64,000 bases of DNA from Saccharospirillaceae bacterium (GCA_021208685.1 JAJOJJ010000020.1:186001-250000), one strand, 5' to 3'. Positions 18,977 to 29,058 are shown, counted from the stretch's first letter. Notes: a model not told the origin generated them from the letters alone. Made by a program: numbers and translations.

Positions 18977-19891
18977 ATGAAATTTCTGATTGTTGATGAC
19001 AGTCCGGCGATGCAGGCTATTGTCCGCCGCTCGCTGCAACGGGCCGGATATGGTGATCTGGAATTCAGATTGGCAGGCAATGGCCGCGAAGCCATCGATA
19101 TTATCCGCATCTGGGAACCGGAAGTGGTTATTACCGACTGGCATATGCCTGAAATGAGCGGTCTTGATCTGATCCGTGAATGCCAGAGGCAAATGCTGGG
19201 CATCAAAATCGGTCTGGTCACAACGGAAACGAGCCCGGAAAGAATACAGGAAGCCCGTAACGCCGGTGCATTATTTGTGCTGCACAAACCGTTTGAACAG
19301 GAAGAATTCAGCCAGGTTCTGTTGCCCATTATTCAGGGCGCGGTCGAAGGTGAAGCGCTGCTGGCCAATGCTGCCAGCGAACCTGATCCCACAACCTATG
19401 AATTACGTCTGCCGTCATTGGGAGCCATGAATAAAGTGATTGACGGTGTGACGCTGGCCGATGTGCAACTGATTCCGGCGGATCGGCGTAAGGTTGATTA
19501 CCGCTATTTACCCTATGTTGTAGCGCTGTTTTCCGATCATGAAAAATCTACCATTAAAGCGGTCTGCATCATGGATATCCGGGCGGCAGCGGTTTTATCC
19601 TGCGCGGTAACCGGTGAATTCCCCGAAATATATAATGAGTGCCTGCAAAACAAATCGATGGGAAAAAAGCTGCTCGACAATATCAAGCGCATGATGAAGC
19701 TGGTGGGGGCGTTGTTCTACGATCCGTCTAATCAGCAGGATCTGGATCTGAAGAGTGTGCACCTGATTCCCAAGCCTTTCGACCGGCTGGAAAAACTGGG
19801 CTCCAGCGTCAGTGATAAGCGCATGGATATTACGGTTACTTCTCCGATGTATGGGGAGGGGCACCTTATTCTGATGGAAGTGCTGGAATAA
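18977..19891 (+). CDS. Response regulator with uncharacterised C-terminal domain
   Basis: 304 residues. Residues 1-125 are a CheY-type receiver: Asp7/Asp8 in FLIVDDSP, phospho-acceptor Asp54 in VITDWHMPEM, the Thr switch in LVTTET, and Lys in LHKPFEQ. The remaining ~170 residues contain no helix-turn-helix, GGDEF, EAL or HD-GYP; parts such as VDYRYLPYVVALFSDHEKST and NIKRMMKLVGALFYDP may be a CheX/CheC-like phosphatase-type fold, but this is only a guess. No histidine kinase is adjacent. ATG with a GGGGGA ribosome site. Confidence 0.85.
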   Translation: MKFLIVDDSPAMQAIVRRSLQRAGYGDLEFRLAGNGREAIDIIRIWEPEVVITDWHMPEMSGLDLIRECQRQMLGIKIGLVTTETSPERIQEARNAGALFVLHKPFEQEEFSQVLLPIIQGAVEGEALLANAASEPDPTTYELRLPSLGAMNKVIDGVTLADVQLIPADRRKVDYRYLPYVVALFSDHEKSTIKAVCIMDIRAAAVLSCAVTGEFPEIYNECLQNKSMGKKLLDNIKRMMKLVGALFYDPSNQQDLDLKSVHLIPKPFDRLEKLGSSVSDKRMDITVTSPMYGEGHLILMEVLE

Positions 19892-19984
19892 ACCTCCGCA
19901 TCCGCGTCTGACCATCGTTAACTGCGGTCAGCGGCAACCAGCCAATATGAACGATGTCATGCGCGGGTTGCCGTGACTTGCCGA

Positions 19985-20908
19985 CTATTGATACAGCAAT
20001 CCTTTTTTCTCCTGTGCATCCGGGCGCGTTTTAAAACGCTTATGCAGCCACAAATACTGGCTTGGATGCTGACGCAACTGTGCTTCCAGAAAGGCGTTGG
20101 CGACACGCGCGTCGGCGCTGTCATCTTCGCCCGGAATCGGCAACGCATCATGAATCGTCATGGTGTAGCCACGGTTATCGTCATTACGGAAATAGGTAAT
20201 CGGCATCACCAGTGCATTTCCGGCTTTGGCAATACGTGAGGTTGCTGTGATCGTTGCTGCAGGAATGCCGAAAAAATCGACAAAAACACTGTTCTTACGG
20301 CCAAAATCCTGATCCTGCGCGTACCAGAGAATTTCACCATGTTTCAGCGTGCGGATAAAACCACGGATATCTTTACGGGTAAAACAGTGGTTATAAAGAC
20401 GGGCGCGGTTCCGCTCCATCAGGTAGTTCATGACCGCATTATTCTGCGGACGATAGCTGACATTAAACGTCAGCTTATTGCTCAGCAGCGTACCGGCCAG
20501 ATCGAGCATGGAATAGTGCGCACCGAGCAACATAATACCGCGGCCCTCAGCCTGTGCTGCGGCGACTTTTTCCAGACCAATAAAGGTGGTTTTACTGAGC
20601 ATATAATCCGGCGCACGGAACCAGGCCATCATGGTTTCCATCACACCGATGCCGTTGTCGATAAAAATCTGCCGCACCAGGGCGCGTTGCTCGTCAGCGC
20701 TTTTTTCCGGGAAACACAGACGGATATTCACCTCAACAATATGCCGCCGGCTTCTGGCAACTTTATGCAGCAGTAAACCGATGATTTTACCGATGCGCAG
20801 CTGGGCAGAAAATGGCAAACGGGTAATGCTGATCATCAGGCCGACCAGCAACCATACTGGCCAGTGTTGAGGTTTTAACAGCGCTTTAGGGAAATGCGTA
20901 TCAGCCAT
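19985..20908 (-). CDS. lpxL: Lipid A biosynthesis acyltransferase (LpxL/HtrB family)
   Basis: 307 residues. N-terminal membrane anchor ([18 protein letters not shown]), the catalytic H-X4-D motif in [12 protein letters not shown], and family blocks such as [40 protein letters not shown] and the C-terminal [12 protein letters not shown]. It adds a secondary acyl chain to Kdo2-lipid IVA at the inner membrane. Its ATG lies inside the end of hldD (8-base overlap), so translation is likely coupled; the operon is hldE-hldD-lpxL. LpxL rather than LpxM is my best guess. Confidence 0.88.
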   Translation of the reverse strand: MADTHFPKALLKPQHWPVWLLVGLMISITRLPFSAQLRIGKIIGLLLHKVARSRRHIVEVNIRLCFPEKSADEQRALVRQIFIDNGIGVMETMMAWFRAPDYMLSKTTFIGLEKVAAAQAEGRGIMLLGAHYSMLDLAGTLLSNKLTFNVSYRPQNNAVMNYLMERNRARLYNHCFTRKDIRGFIRTLKHGEILWYAQDQDFGRKNSVFVDFFGIPAATITATSRIAKAGNALVMPITYFRNDDNRGYTMTIHDALPIPGEDDSADARVANAFLEAQLRQHPSQYLWLHKRFKTRPDAQEKKGLLYQ

Positions 20909-21869
20909 TTAACCAGTCCATATAGCTGAACACGCCTTGTTCTACGGTGGCGAATGCATCGCTGTAACCGGCAGCACGTAACGCACTGATATCGGCTTCG
21001 GTGAAACTTTGATACGCCCCTTTCAAATGATCCGGGAACGGCATGTATTCTTTTTTACCATGAATTCTCAGTGGTTCCGGACGCTCGCTGTGCCATTTAA
21101 TCACAGCATCAGCAACGTCGTTAAAGCTCTGGCATTGACCGGTACCCAGATTAAAAATGCCGCTCTTTTCCGGGTTCTTCCAGAACCACAGATTGACCTT
21201 AACCACATCACCAACAAAGACAAAGTCACGGCGCTGCTCACCGTCACCGTAGCCGCCACTGCCGCCGAATAATTTGCATACGCCGTTATTTTTCAGCTGA
21301 TTATTGAAGTGAAAGGCAACGGACGACATTGAACCTTTGTGCTGCTCACGCGGGCCGTAGACATTGAAATAACGGAAGCCGACCACCTGACTGGTCAGTG
21401 TGTGCTGAATGGAGCGCACATACTGATCGAACTGCCATTTACTGTAGCCATAAACATTCAGCGGTTTTTCGTGGCGGCGCTCTTCTTTGAATACATCGCT
21501 GCCGCCGTAAACCGAGGCACTGGAGGCGTATAAAAACGCGATGCCTTTAGCCTGGCAGGCGTGCAGCAGCACCTTGGAATATTCGTAATTATTTTCCATC
21601 ATGAATTTGCCGTTCCACTCGGTGGTGGAGGAGCAGGCACCTTCGTGGAAAATGACTTCGACGTTATCCAGAATCCCGTCGTTATTTTTTACCCGCTGCA
21701 GAAAATCGTCTTTATCCAGATAGTCGGCAATATCGCAGTCACTGATGTTGTAAAACTGTTTGCCATCGCTCAGGTCATCAACCACGATGATGTCTTTACG
21801 GCCCTGTTCGTTCAGGGCTTTAACAAGGTTGCTGCCAATAAAGCCGGCACCGCCGGTGACGATAATCAT
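20901..21869 (-). CDS. hldD: ADP-L-glycero-D-manno-heptose 6-epimerase
   Basis: 322 residues. NAD(P)-binding glycine motif [12 protein letters not shown] right at the N-terminus, the DDLSDG strand end, catalytic Tyr-X3-Lys in [10 protein letters not shown], and the substrate-binding [17 protein letters not shown]. It converts ADP-D-glycero- to ADP-L-glycero-D-manno-heptose, the last step of heptose supply for the LPS inner core. The start at 21869 overlaps the hldE stop as ATGA and has AGGAG upstream; the frame is open 15 codons further, inside hldE. Confidence 0.96.
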   Translation of the reverse strand: MIIVTGGAGFIGSNLVKALNEQGRKDIIVVDDLSDGKQFYNISDCDIADYLDKDDFLQRVKNNDGILDNVEVIFHEGACSSTTEWNGKFMMENNYEYSKVLLHACQAKGIAFLYASSASVYGGSDVFKEERRHEKPLNVYGYSKWQFDQYVRSIQHTLTSQVVGFRYFNVYGPREQHKGSMSSVAFHFNNQLKNNGVCKLFGGSGGYGDGEQRRDFVFVGDVVKVNLWFWKNPEKSGIFNLGTGQCQSFNDVADAVIKWHSERPEPLRIHGKKEYMPFPDHLKGAYQSFTEADISALRAAGYSDAFATVEQGVFSYMDWLNG

Positions 21870-23296
21870 GCTTCGCTCTCCTGGATTTTTTTCACAATAG
21901 CGGATGTTGAGCAATTGTCTTTAAAGCTCAGAATAATCACCTCGCCGCCGTTGGCCTGCACACACTGGCCGCCGGCAATCTGTTCGATGGTGTAGTCGCC
22001 GCCTTTCACCAGAATATCCGGCAGAATTCGGCAGATTAAACGCTCCGGGGTGTCTTCGGCGAAGGGCACAACCCAGTCAACGCTTTCCAGTCCGGCCAAT
22101 ACCGCCATGCGGTGATCAAGCGGATTAATCGGCCGGCTCGGGCCTTTCAGGCGGCTGACGGATTCATCGGCATTCACCGCGACCAGTAAACGGTCACCCA
22201 GTGCTTTGGCTTCTTTCAGATACTGCACATGGCCGGGGTGAATAATGTCGAAACAGCCGTTGGTCATTACCAGGGTTTCGCCACGGGAACGGGCTTCTTC
22301 GACCAGCAGTTGCAGACTGTCTTCGTCAAAGATGCCTGCGCCAAGGCGGTTTTCACTGCGCAGGTCGCGGCGCAGCTCTTCCGTGGTGACCGTGGCGGTT
22401 CCCAGTTTGCCGACCACGATACCGGCGGCGGTATTGGCCAGCACCGTCGCTTTTTCCAGCGGTTGTCCGGCAGCCAGCGCGGCGGCCAGTACGGAGATTA
22501 CGGTGTCGCCAGCGCCGGTGACATCGTAAACCTCACGCGCACGCGCCGGTAAATGAAAGGGTTCCTGTTCACGCTGTACCAGCGTCATGCCTTTTTCGCT
22601 GCGGGTAACCAGAATGGCCTGCAGGTCGTAATCGCTGATCAGCTGACGCGCTTTGCGGACCAGTGTGTCATCGTCGGCGGCAGGGCCGGCTACGGCTTCA
22701 AACTCGCTCAGATTCGGGGTGATCAGGGTCGCGCCACGGTAGCGCTCAAAATCAGTGCCTTTCGGGTCGACCAGTACCGGTACCGAGGCGCGTCTGGCGG
22801 CGTGTATTAACGCGTGCGGATTGCTCAGCGCGCCTTTGCCGTAGTCCGACAGAATCACAACATTGGCGGTTGCCAGGCGCTGATCAAAGTCGCTGTACAG
22901 GCTGCTCAGATCGGTGGCGTCGAAGGCTTCTTCAAAATCGAGGCGGATGAGTTGCTGATGGCGACTCATGATGCGCAGTTTGGTGATGGTCGGATGCTGC
23001 GGATGCTGCAGGAAGTTGCAGCGAACATTGGCCAGTTCGAGCATGGCGGCCAGCGCTTTGCCGTTTTCGTCGTTACCGGTAACGCCGAGCAGATCAACAG
23101 CTGCGCCCAGTGTGGCAATGTTCAGGGCAACGTTACCGGCACCACCGGCGCGGTTTTCGACATCCTGAATCTTAACGACGGGAACCGGTGCTTCCGGCGA
23201 GATACGTGATGTCGGGCCCTGCCAGTAGCGGTCGAGCATGACATCGCCAAACACCAGCACGCGGGCCTGGTGAAAATCGGGAACGGTTACATCCAT
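21866..23296 (-). CDS. hldE: Bifunctional heptose-7-phosphate kinase / heptose-1-phosphate adenylyltransferase
   Basis: 476 residues, full length. N-terminal PfkB/ribokinase-type domain at about 1-315 ([20 protein letters not shown]; kinase signature [20 protein letters not shown]), then the nucleotidyltransferase domain from about 340 ([20 protein letters not shown] with the HxGH site). It supplies ADP-heptose for the LPS inner core together with hldD. First gene of the minus-strand operon, divergent from waaA, with about 190 bases between the two starts. Confidence 0.97.
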   Translation of the reverse strand: MDVTVPDFHQARVLVFGDVMLDRYWQGPTSRISPEAPVPVVKIQDVENRAGGAGNVALNIATLGAAVDLLGVTGNDENGKALAAMLELANVRCNFLQHPQHPTITKLRIMSRHQQLIRLDFEEAFDATDLSSLYSDFDQRLATANVVILSDYGKGALSNPHALIHAARRASVPVLVDPKGTDFERYRGATLITPNLSEFEAVAGPAADDDTLVRKARQLISDYDLQAILVTRSEKGMTLVQREQEPFHLPARAREVYDVTGAGDTVISVLAAALAAGQPLEKATVLANTAAGIVVGKLGTATVTTEELRRDLRSENRLGAGIFDEDSLQLLVEEARSRGETLVMTNGCFDIIHPGHVQYLKEAKALGDRLLVAVNADESVSRLKGPSRPINPLDHRMAVLAGLESVDWVVPFAEDTPERLICRILPDILVKGGDYTIEQIAGGQCVQANGGEVIILSFKDNCSTSAIVKKIQESEA

Positions 23297-23456
23297 AGTG
23301 GTTTTATACGTCTGCAGCTGTCAGAAAAATGAGCCGGGAGTTTAACATAGAGCCTGACGGTGGTGTGCTACTCCGTGCGTGAACAAACCGCTGCGTTTTT
23401 GCCTGTTTCATCCTGCGCTGTTCACTGCCGGTCAGTCTGCCTGTGGTATGATGCCG

Positions 23457-23462
23457 CGCTTT
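23457..23462 (+). promoter_or_regulatory. Extended -10 promoter element for waaA
   Basis: TATGAT preceded directly by TGG (extended -10), about 25 bases before the GTG start of waaA. No good -35 is visible at 17 bases. Confidence 0.4.
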
Positions 23463-23486
23463 GATCTGGTGAACGGCGGGAGTTCT

Positions 23487-24755
23487 GTGGCGCGATTTCT
23501 TTATTCTGTAGTGTACGCTTGTTTGCTGCCGGTTCTGGTGCTGCGCCTGTGGTGGCGCGGACGGCTGAATCCGGGTTACCGCCAGCGTCTGCGTGAGCGT
23601 TTTGGCCTGCTGCCTCACCGGCCCCCGGCCAATGGTCTGTGGATTCATGCGGTGTCAGTGGGGGAAACGCTGGCGGCGGCCCCTCTGGTGAAGTCGTTTC
23701 AGGCCCGTTATCCCAATGTACCGGTCATTGTGACCACGACCACGCCTACCGGCTCTGCTCAGGTGCAGCGCCTGTTCGGGGCGGGGGTTTATCATATGTA
23801 TCTGCCTTACGATCTGCCCTGGTTCTGGCGTAATTTCCTCAATGCTCTCCGTCCTGGTCTGCTGGTGGTGATGGAAACTGAGCTTTGGCCCAATCTGCTG
23901 GCTGCCTGTCAGCAGCGTCGGATTGCGGTAATGCTGGCGAATGCCCGGTTGTCAGAAAAGTCGGCCCGTGGCTATGAACGCTTCTCTGCGCTGACTCAGC
24001 CGATGCTGCAACGGCTGAGCATGGTGGCTGTGCAGAATGCCGCCGATGGTCAGCGCTTTCTTGATCTGGGCTTGCCTGCCGGGCGGCTGGAAGTCACCGG
24101 CAGCGTCAAGTTTGATATGGATGTGCCACCTCTGGCACAGGCGCAGGGCGCGGCATTGCGCGCGCAGTGGGGCGCTGCTCGTCCGGTGCTGGCGCTGGCT
24201 TCCGGGCATGCCGGTGAGGATGAGTTGCTGCTCGATCTTTATCCGCGCCTGCAGGCGGCTTGCCCGCAATTGCTGTTGCTGCTGATTCCGCGTCATCCGG
24301 AGCGCTTTGAGGTGGTGACCAATGCGGTACGCAGTCGTGGTCTGAGGGTGCAGCGCCGCAGTACCGGCAGTGCCTCTGAGCAAACGCAGGTCTACGTTGC
24401 TGATACCATGGGCGAGATGTTGCCGTTGTTGTCCGCCGCCGATCTGGTGCTGGTGGGCGGTAGCCTGATTGCTCATGGCGGTCATAATCCGATTGAACCG
24501 GCAGCGCTGGGCAAGGCTACTCTGGTTGGCCCGCATCATATGAACTTCGCGGTGATTGTCGATAATCTGCAAAGTGCCGGTGCGCTGGCGGTGGTCAGTG
24601 ATCAGCCCGATGAATTACTGCCGCAGTTACAGCACTATCTGAATGATGCCGGTCTGCGCAGCCGTATGGGCGCTGCCGGGCAGGCGGCGGTGGATGCCAA
24701 CCGCGGTGCCGTGAAGCGCCTGACAGAACTCTGTGCGGCGCATCTGAAACTCTGA
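23487..24755 (+). CDS. waaA: 3-deoxy-D-manno-octulosonic acid transferase
   Basis: 422 residues from the GTG at 23487, chosen because GGGAG lies about 5 bases upstream and the product then starts ARFLYSVVYACLLPVLVLRL, the usual N-terminal membrane anchor; the open frame extends 36 codons further. Family motifs include IHAVSVGETLAAAPLVKSF, VVMETELWPNLLAACQ (catalytic Glu region), and VLVGGSLIAHGGHNPIEPAA near the C-terminus. It transfers Kdo from CMP-Kdo to lipid IVA at the inner membrane, linking with hldE/hldD/lpxL next door. Confidence 0.95.
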   Translation: MARFLYSVVYACLLPVLVLRLWWRGRLNPGYRQRLRERFGLLPHRPPANGLWIHAVSVGETLAAAPLVKSFQARYPNVPVIVTTTTPTGSAQVQRLFGAGVYHMYLPYDLPWFWRNFLNALRPGLLVVMETELWPNLLAACQQRRIAVMLANARLSEKSARGYERFSALTQPMLQRLSMVAVQNAADGQRFLDLGLPAGRLEVTGSVKFDMDVPPLAQAQGAALRAQWGAARPVLALASGHAGEDELLLDLYPRLQAACPQLLLLLIPRHPERFEVVTNAVRSRGLRVQRRSTGSASEQTQVYVADTMGEMLPLLSAADLVLVGGSLIAHGGHNPIEPAALGKATLVGPHHMNFAVIVDNLQSAGALAVVSDQPDELLPQLQHYLNDAGLRSRMGAAGQAAVDANRGAVKRLTELCAAHLKL

Positions 24756-24772
24756 TGCCCTGAACCGCACGC

Positions 24773-24804
24773 AACAAAAAACCCGCCGCAGCGGGTTTTT
24801 TGTT
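24773..24804. terminator. Bidirectional rho-independent terminator between waaA and tolC
   Basis: Perfect 14-bp inverted repeat: AACAAAAAACCCGC, loop CGCA, GCGGGTTTTTTGTT. The GC core is flanked by A and T runs, so it can stop transcription of both converging genes. Confidence 0.93.
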
Positions 24805-24821
24805 GTCCTGACATGGCGGAC

Positions 24822-26153
24822 TTAAGCGCTGGCCAGCCAGCTGTTCAGCGTCTGGATATCGCCTTCGTTCAGCGTACCGGCGAAGAACTTAAGGTTCAGC
24901 AGGTTGATGATGTAATCATAACGGGCGTTGGCGTAGTCACGCTGGGCGCTGAACAGGTTCTTTTGTGCGTTCAGGACTTCAACGATGTTGCGGGTTCCTA
25001 CCTTATAGCCGGTCTGAGTGGCTTCCAGAGCGCTCTGGGCTGAGGTGATGGCCTGCTTACGGGCTTTGATGTTCAGAGTATCGGTCTGTACCTGACGGAA
25101 CAGGCTGCGGATATTCTGCTTAACATCACGGCGCTGGGTTTCCAGCTGATAATCGGCGGCGGCATAGTTCAGGGCCGCCTGCTTGCTCTGACCGTAGAGC
25201 GAACCACCGGCCAGCAGTGGCATGGAGATTTTCACACCAATAGCGGTAACCGTGCTGTCGGTCGGGTCATTTCCGGTGAAGGGCGCCTGATCGGCATCGG
25301 TATAGCTGCCGAACAGACTGACGCTTGGCAGATGATTGGAACGCGCGGCATTACGTTGCAGACGGACGCCGTCTTTGCTTGCTTCTGCGATCAGAATGCC
25401 GGCATATTTTTCCAGGCCGGATTGCACCCAGTCAGCAGCATTGGCTGGCTGTGGCATTTCCATGGCGATATCGGCTTTCAGTGGCGATACCTCTTCGAAA
25501 CGCTGGCCTGTCAGCTGTTCTAACGCTTCGTAGCTGATATCCAGCGCAGCTTCCTGACCGAGCAGGTTGACATAGGACAGGTCATAACCGGCCTGTGCTT
25601 CATGAACATCGGTGATGGCAATCAGGCCCACTTCAAAACGCTGTTTGGTTTGTTCCAGTGAGCGTTTAACGGCTTTTTCTTCAGCCTGAGCGGTGGACAG
25701 GTTGTCCTGCGCACGCAGCACGTTGAAGTACGCCTGAGCGGTGCGCAGCAGCAGTTGTTGTTCAGCCAGCTGCAATTGCAGGCTTGCGGCGGCATCGCCA
25801 CTGACGGCGGCTTTGTAGGTGTACCAGCTGTTCAGGTTGAACAGTGTCTGGGAGGCGGTGACTTCAAGGCTGCCGAGGTCATAATCTTTATCGGTTTTAA
25901 CGTAGCCGCCGTTGGTCAGATCGAGAGACTCGGCCTCAGAGCTGACGCTGGTCTGGCTGTAAGAAATCTGCGCCTGAGGTAATAAGACACCGCGGGCAAT
26001 GGCGACGTTGTAGCTGTTTGCTTCGCGGATCGCACGGGCTGCGGCAATTTCCGCGTCGTTGCTGGCCGCCTGCTGGTAGATGGTGCTAAGGTCCGCCGCA
26101 TTTACAGCGCCGGAAGCTAACAGTGCAATCGTCAGTGAGAGCAGTTTTTTCAT
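24822..26153 (-). CDS. tolC: TolC family outer-membrane channel protein
   Basis: 443 residues. Signal peptide MKKLLSLTIALLASGAVNA, then two related outer-membrane-factor repeats of long helices and short strands (AADLSTIYQQAASNDAEIAA; ASQTLFNLNSWYTYKAAVSG; YKVGTRNIVEVLNAQKNLFS). It forms the trimeric outer-membrane duct for RND efflux pumps and type I secretion. Divergent from nudF, the same neighbourhood as in Escherichia coli. The 176-base gap to nudF includes an 8-bp inverted repeat at 26193-26219. Confidence 0.93.
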   Translation of the reverse strand: MKKLLSLTIALLASGAVNAADLSTIYQQAASNDAEIAAARAIREANSYNVAIARGVLLPQAQISYSQTSVSSEAESLDLTNGGYVKTDKDYDLGSLEVTASQTLFNLNSWYTYKAAVSGDAAASLQLQLAEQQLLLRTAQAYFNVLRAQDNLSTAQAEEKAVKRSLEQTKQRFEVGLIAITDVHEAQAGYDLSYVNLLGQEAALDISYEALEQLTGQRFEEVSPLKADIAMEMPQPANAADWVQSGLEKYAGILIAEASKDGVRLQRNAARSNHLPSVSLFGSYTDADQAPFTGNDPTDSTVTAIGVKISMPLLAGGSLYGQSKQAALNYAAADYQLETQRRDVKQNIRSLFRQVQTDTLNIKARKQAITSAQSALEATQTGYKVGTRNIVEVLNAQKNLFSAQRDYANARYDYIINLLNLKFFAGTLNEGDIQTLNSWLASA

Positions 26154-26192
26154 AGGGGTGCCTTTCGCAGCGGATATGAATTCGTTTGGTTT

Positions 26193-26219
26193 GCCGGATT
26201 CTAACAGAAAAAATCCGGC
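26193..26219. repeat. 8-bp inverted repeat between tolC and nudF
   Basis: GCCGGATT, 11-base spacer, AATCCGGC. It lies in the tolC leader region between divergent genes. It could be an operator or a leader hairpin; nothing else distinguishes it. Confidence 0.4.
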
Positions 26220-26329
26220 AGAAATGGTGCTGATTGTTCCATAAATAAGAACACAGCGTGCAGCGACCCTGTGTGTCCGGGCTGCTGAAACCCGAAATAT
26301 TCTTATTCAGTAATATAGGCAGGTCAAGT

Positions 26330-26947
26330 ATGACGCAAGAGCGTGTGGAATATGGTCCGGACGATGTTGAAATTGCATCGCGAGAGGTCGCGTTTAAAGG
26401 GTTCTTCCGGATTGAGAAAATCCGGCTGCGCCACCGTACGTTTGCCGGAGGCTGGACCGGGTATTTTGAGCGTGAGCTGTTTGAACGCGGTGAAGCTGTT
26501 TGCGTGCTGTTGTTTGATCCGCTGCGTGACTGTGTCGTGCTGACGGAACAGTTCCGCATCGGGGCTCTGGCGGATGAGCACTCGCCCTGGCTGCTGGAGC
26601 TGGTCGCCGGCATGGTTGAGCCGGGCGAGCACTATGCTGATGTGGCGCGGCGTGAAACCGCCGAAGAAGCAGGGTGCACCTTTAATGAATTACTGCCGAT
26701 CTGCAATTATTGGGTATCTCCCGGCGGCACCAGTGAACGGGTGCAGCTTTATTGTGCGCTGATCGACAGTGAACACGTTGGTGGCGTGCATGGGCTGGCC
26801 GAAGAGCACGAAGATATCCGGCTGGCGAAAATGAGCTTCACTGATGCCTATGCTGCGGTTGAAAGCGGCCGTCTTAATAACGCCGCCACCATTATGGCGC
26901 TGCAATGGCTGCATATTCATCACCCGCGTCTGCTGCAGAAAAAGTAA
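26330..26947 (+). CDS. nudF: ADP-ribose pyrophosphatase (Nudix)
   Basis: 205 residues, matching NudF length. The Nudix box is complete at about 93-115 (GMVEPGEHYADVARRETAEE, then AGC) and is followed by WVSPGGTSERVQLYCALID, characteristic of ADP-sugar pyrophosphatases. It hydrolyses ADP-ribose to AMP and ribose 5-phosphate. The start at 26330 opens MTQERVEYGPDDVEI. It leads the conserved run nudF-DUF1249-cpdA-yqiA-parE. Confidence 0.92.
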   Translation: MTQERVEYGPDDVEIASREVAFKGFFRIEKIRLRHRTFAGGWTGYFERELFERGEAVCVLLFDPLRDCVVLTEQFRIGALADEHSPWLLELVAGMVEPGEHYADVARRETAEEAGCTFNELLPICNYWVSPGGTSERVQLYCALIDSEHVGGVHGLAEEHEDIRLAKMSFTDAYAAVESGRLNNAATIMALQWLHIHHPRLLQKK

Positions 26948-27066
26948 TAGCCGCAGGCCGCGTTAGCCTCATTTATTCTGATGCTGGCGGCGTCAGAGCG
27001 GATTCGCTAGGCTGCGCTGAGTTTGAATTAAGCTTCAGAAGCAGAGTATCGGTAAGGAGAAAGTGA

Positions 27067-27537
27067 TTGCTTAAAAAACGTCAGCGTTATGTTCCCGATC
27101 TGCAGGAAATGGCTGCGCTGTGTGAAGCCAATTATCTGCGGCTGCTGAAGCTTCTGAATGGTGCCGAAGTCGGGGAAATGCGTGCGTTCCGTCTCAGTGA
27201 TGATCTGCACTGTGCGCTGGTGCGTTTGTGTGTGGATGAAGATCACCGCTATACCACCATGGTGTCGGTGACGCAGGAAGGGCTGAGTCCGGATTGGCTG
27301 CAGCCGCTGTCGATGCAGGTACGGCTATACCATGATGCCAGCATGGCGGAAGTGCTCAGCTATCAGAATCAGCAACGTTTTGATGGTCGTTATAGCTACC
27401 CCAATCCGGCGATGCGTATGCCCGATGAAAAAGTACAGCTGAATCGCTTTCTGGCCGAGTGGCTGGGTCACTGTTTACAATATGGCCAAACCATCCAGCC
27501 TATCGTGCTGCCGGACATCATATTGCCTGTCAGATGA
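27067..27537 (+). CDS. yqiB: DUF1249 family protein (YqiB-like)
   Basis: 156 residues, DUF1249. Recognisable by LKKRQRYVPDLQEMAALCEA at the start and by MQVRLYHDASMAEVLSYQNQ and DEKVQLNRFLAEWLGHCLQY towards the end, which align with Escherichia coli YqiB. TTG start at 27067 with AAGGAG 7 bases upstream; a GTG four bases earlier runs straight into a stop, and the next Met would cut off conserved residues. Function unknown; always found near cpdA and nudF in these bacteria, as far as I recall. Confidence 0.88.
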   Translation: MLKKRQRYVPDLQEMAALCEANYLRLLKLLNGAEVGEMRAFRLSDDLHCALVRLCVDEDHRYTTMVSVTQEGLSPDWLQPLSMQVRLYHDASMAEVLSYQNQQRFDGRYSYPNPAMRMPDEKVQLNRFLAEWLGHCLQYGQTIQPIVLPDIILPVR

Positions 27538-27626
27538 CGGTTTATTGTGAACTTCATTCCGGTTGATTTGCGCATTTGCCGATAAAGTTGGAAACTGGCG
27601 AAAACAACTAGGGACAGGGGTGCAGT

Positions 27627-28433
27627 TTGTATTCACTGGATACGGAAGATACGCTGCGGATCGTACAGATTACCGATACCCATTTAAATGGTCCTGAAGA
27701 GGGCCATCTGCTCGGTATGAAGACGTTGCACAGCATGAACTGTGTACTCGATATTGTGCGTCAGGAACGCCCCAGTATTGATACCATTCTTGTGACCGGC
27801 GACCTTGCACAGGACGGCAGCGTACGCGCATATCAGCATTTACATAATGCTTTGCAGCCTTTTGGCTGCCCGGTTTTCTGGTTCGAAGGTAATCATGATG
27901 TACCGGCCAGCATGTACGAAGTGGCGGAAGATACCGAGCACCTGCAGCGGATTATCCGCAGCAAACACTGGCAGCTGATTCTGCTGAATTCTCAGGTTGA
28001 GGGGTCTGTGCATGGTCGTCTCGCTCCGGATCAGCTGGAGCTGTTGGACCGGGCTCTCAGTGAACGACCCGATTTACACTCCCTGGTCAGTTTTCATCAC
28101 CACCCGCTGCCGATGGGCAGTCGCTGGATTGACCGCATTGGTGTGAAAAACGCCGATGAGGTGCTGGCGCTTATCCGCCGCCACCGCAACGTGCGCTGTG
28201 TGTTGTGGGGGCATGTGCATCAGGAAAGTGATCAGCTGATTGATGGGGTGCGCTATATGTCATCGCCATCAACCTGCGTGCAGTTCACCCCGTATTCCGA
28301 AAACTTTTCGGTGGATACTTTGGCACCGGGTTATCGCTGGCTGGATCTGTGTGCTGATGGTTCGATTGAAACCGGTGTCAGCCGCGTTGAAGGCATCGAG
28401 TTTGAAATTGATTACTCGGTAAAGGGTTACTGA
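27627..28433 (+). CDS. cpdA: 3',5'-cyclic-AMP phosphodiesterase
   Basis: 268 residues, calcineurin-type metallophosphoesterase. Metal motifs in order: QITDTHL (Asp17, His19), TGDLAQDG, FEGNHDVP, VSFHHHPLP and LWGHVHQES. It breaks down cAMP in the cytoplasm, opposing CyaA encoded at 39.6 kb. TTG start at 27627 with a purine-rich AGGGG upstream; a GTG at 27620 is out of frame. The stop is 4 bases before the yqiA start, so the two are likely coupled. Confidence 0.93.
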   Translation: MYSLDTEDTLRIVQITDTHLNGPEEGHLLGMKTLHSMNCVLDIVRQERPSIDTILVTGDLAQDGSVRAYQHLHNALQPFGCPVFWFEGNHDVPASMYEVAEDTEHLQRIIRSKHWQLILLNSQVEGSVHGRLAPDQLELLDRALSERPDLHSLVSFHHHPLPMGSRWIDRIGVKNADEVLALIRRHRNVRCVLWGHVHQESDQLIDGVRYMSSPSTCVQFTPYSENFSVDTLAPGYRWLDLCADGSIETGVSRVEGIEFEIDYSVKGY

Positions 28434-28437
28434 TTCT

Positions 28438-29058
28438 TTGTACTCTGCTGATATCGGCTGTCTTTATCTGCACGGCTTTTTAAGTTCCCCGCAATCGCAA
28501 AAAGCGCAGCAACTGCAGCGCTTTTATGCCGATCATCTCAGCCCGGAACAGCTGGCATTACCAACCTTACCCTTCGCTCCTGCTGAGGCGATTGCATGCG
28601 CGCGCGCTGAGCTTAAACATCTGCAGCAGCGCTTTGAAAAGGTGTTTATCATCGGCAGCTCACTGGGTGGTTTTTACGCCACGCATCTGGCCGAAAGCGA
28701 CGGTGTACCAGCGGTGCTGGTGAATCCGGCGGTACGTCCGTTCGATCTGTTTGAACATTATCTGGGGCCGAACACCCACTATTACAGTGGCGAAGTGCAT
28801 GAGCTGACTCATGAGCATATCGCCCAGTTGCGGGCGCTGGACTGTGCAGCGATCCGGCACCCTGAGCGTCTTTTGCTGCTGCTGCAAACGGCGGATGAAA
28901 CCCTCGACTATCGTCTGGCGGCAGAGTTGTACCGGCATTGTCCGGCCTGGCTTGAAGGGGGAGGTAACCACAGCTTTGAGCGCTTTATCGAGCGCATGCC
29001 GATGCTGCTGGCCTTTGCCGCCCGCCTTTCTGTTACCGTCGGGCGCTGCACTGAATAA
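28438..29058 (+). CDS. yqiA: YqiA/UPF0227 family alpha/beta-hydrolase esterase
   Basis: 206 residues. Starts CLYLHGFLSSPQSQKAQQL (oxyanion HGF), nucleophile elbow IIGSSLGGFYATHLAE, then VLVNPAVRPFDLFEHYLG, a family signature, an acidic residue in LLLLQTADETLDYR and the catalytic His in EGGGNHSFERF. A small esterase of unknown natural substrate. TTG start, with only a weak AAAGGG site overlapping the cpdA end. Followed by the parE promoter. Confidence 0.9.
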   Translation: MYSADIGCLYLHGFLSSPQSQKAQQLQRFYADHLSPEQLALPTLPFAPAEAIACARAELKHLQQRFEKVFIIGSSLGGFYATHLAESDGVPAVLVNPAVRPFDLFEHYLGPNTHYYSGEVHELTHEHIAQLRALDCAAIRHPERLLLLLQTADETLDYRLAAELYRHCPAWLEGGGNHSFERFIERMPMLLAFAARLSVTVGRCTE

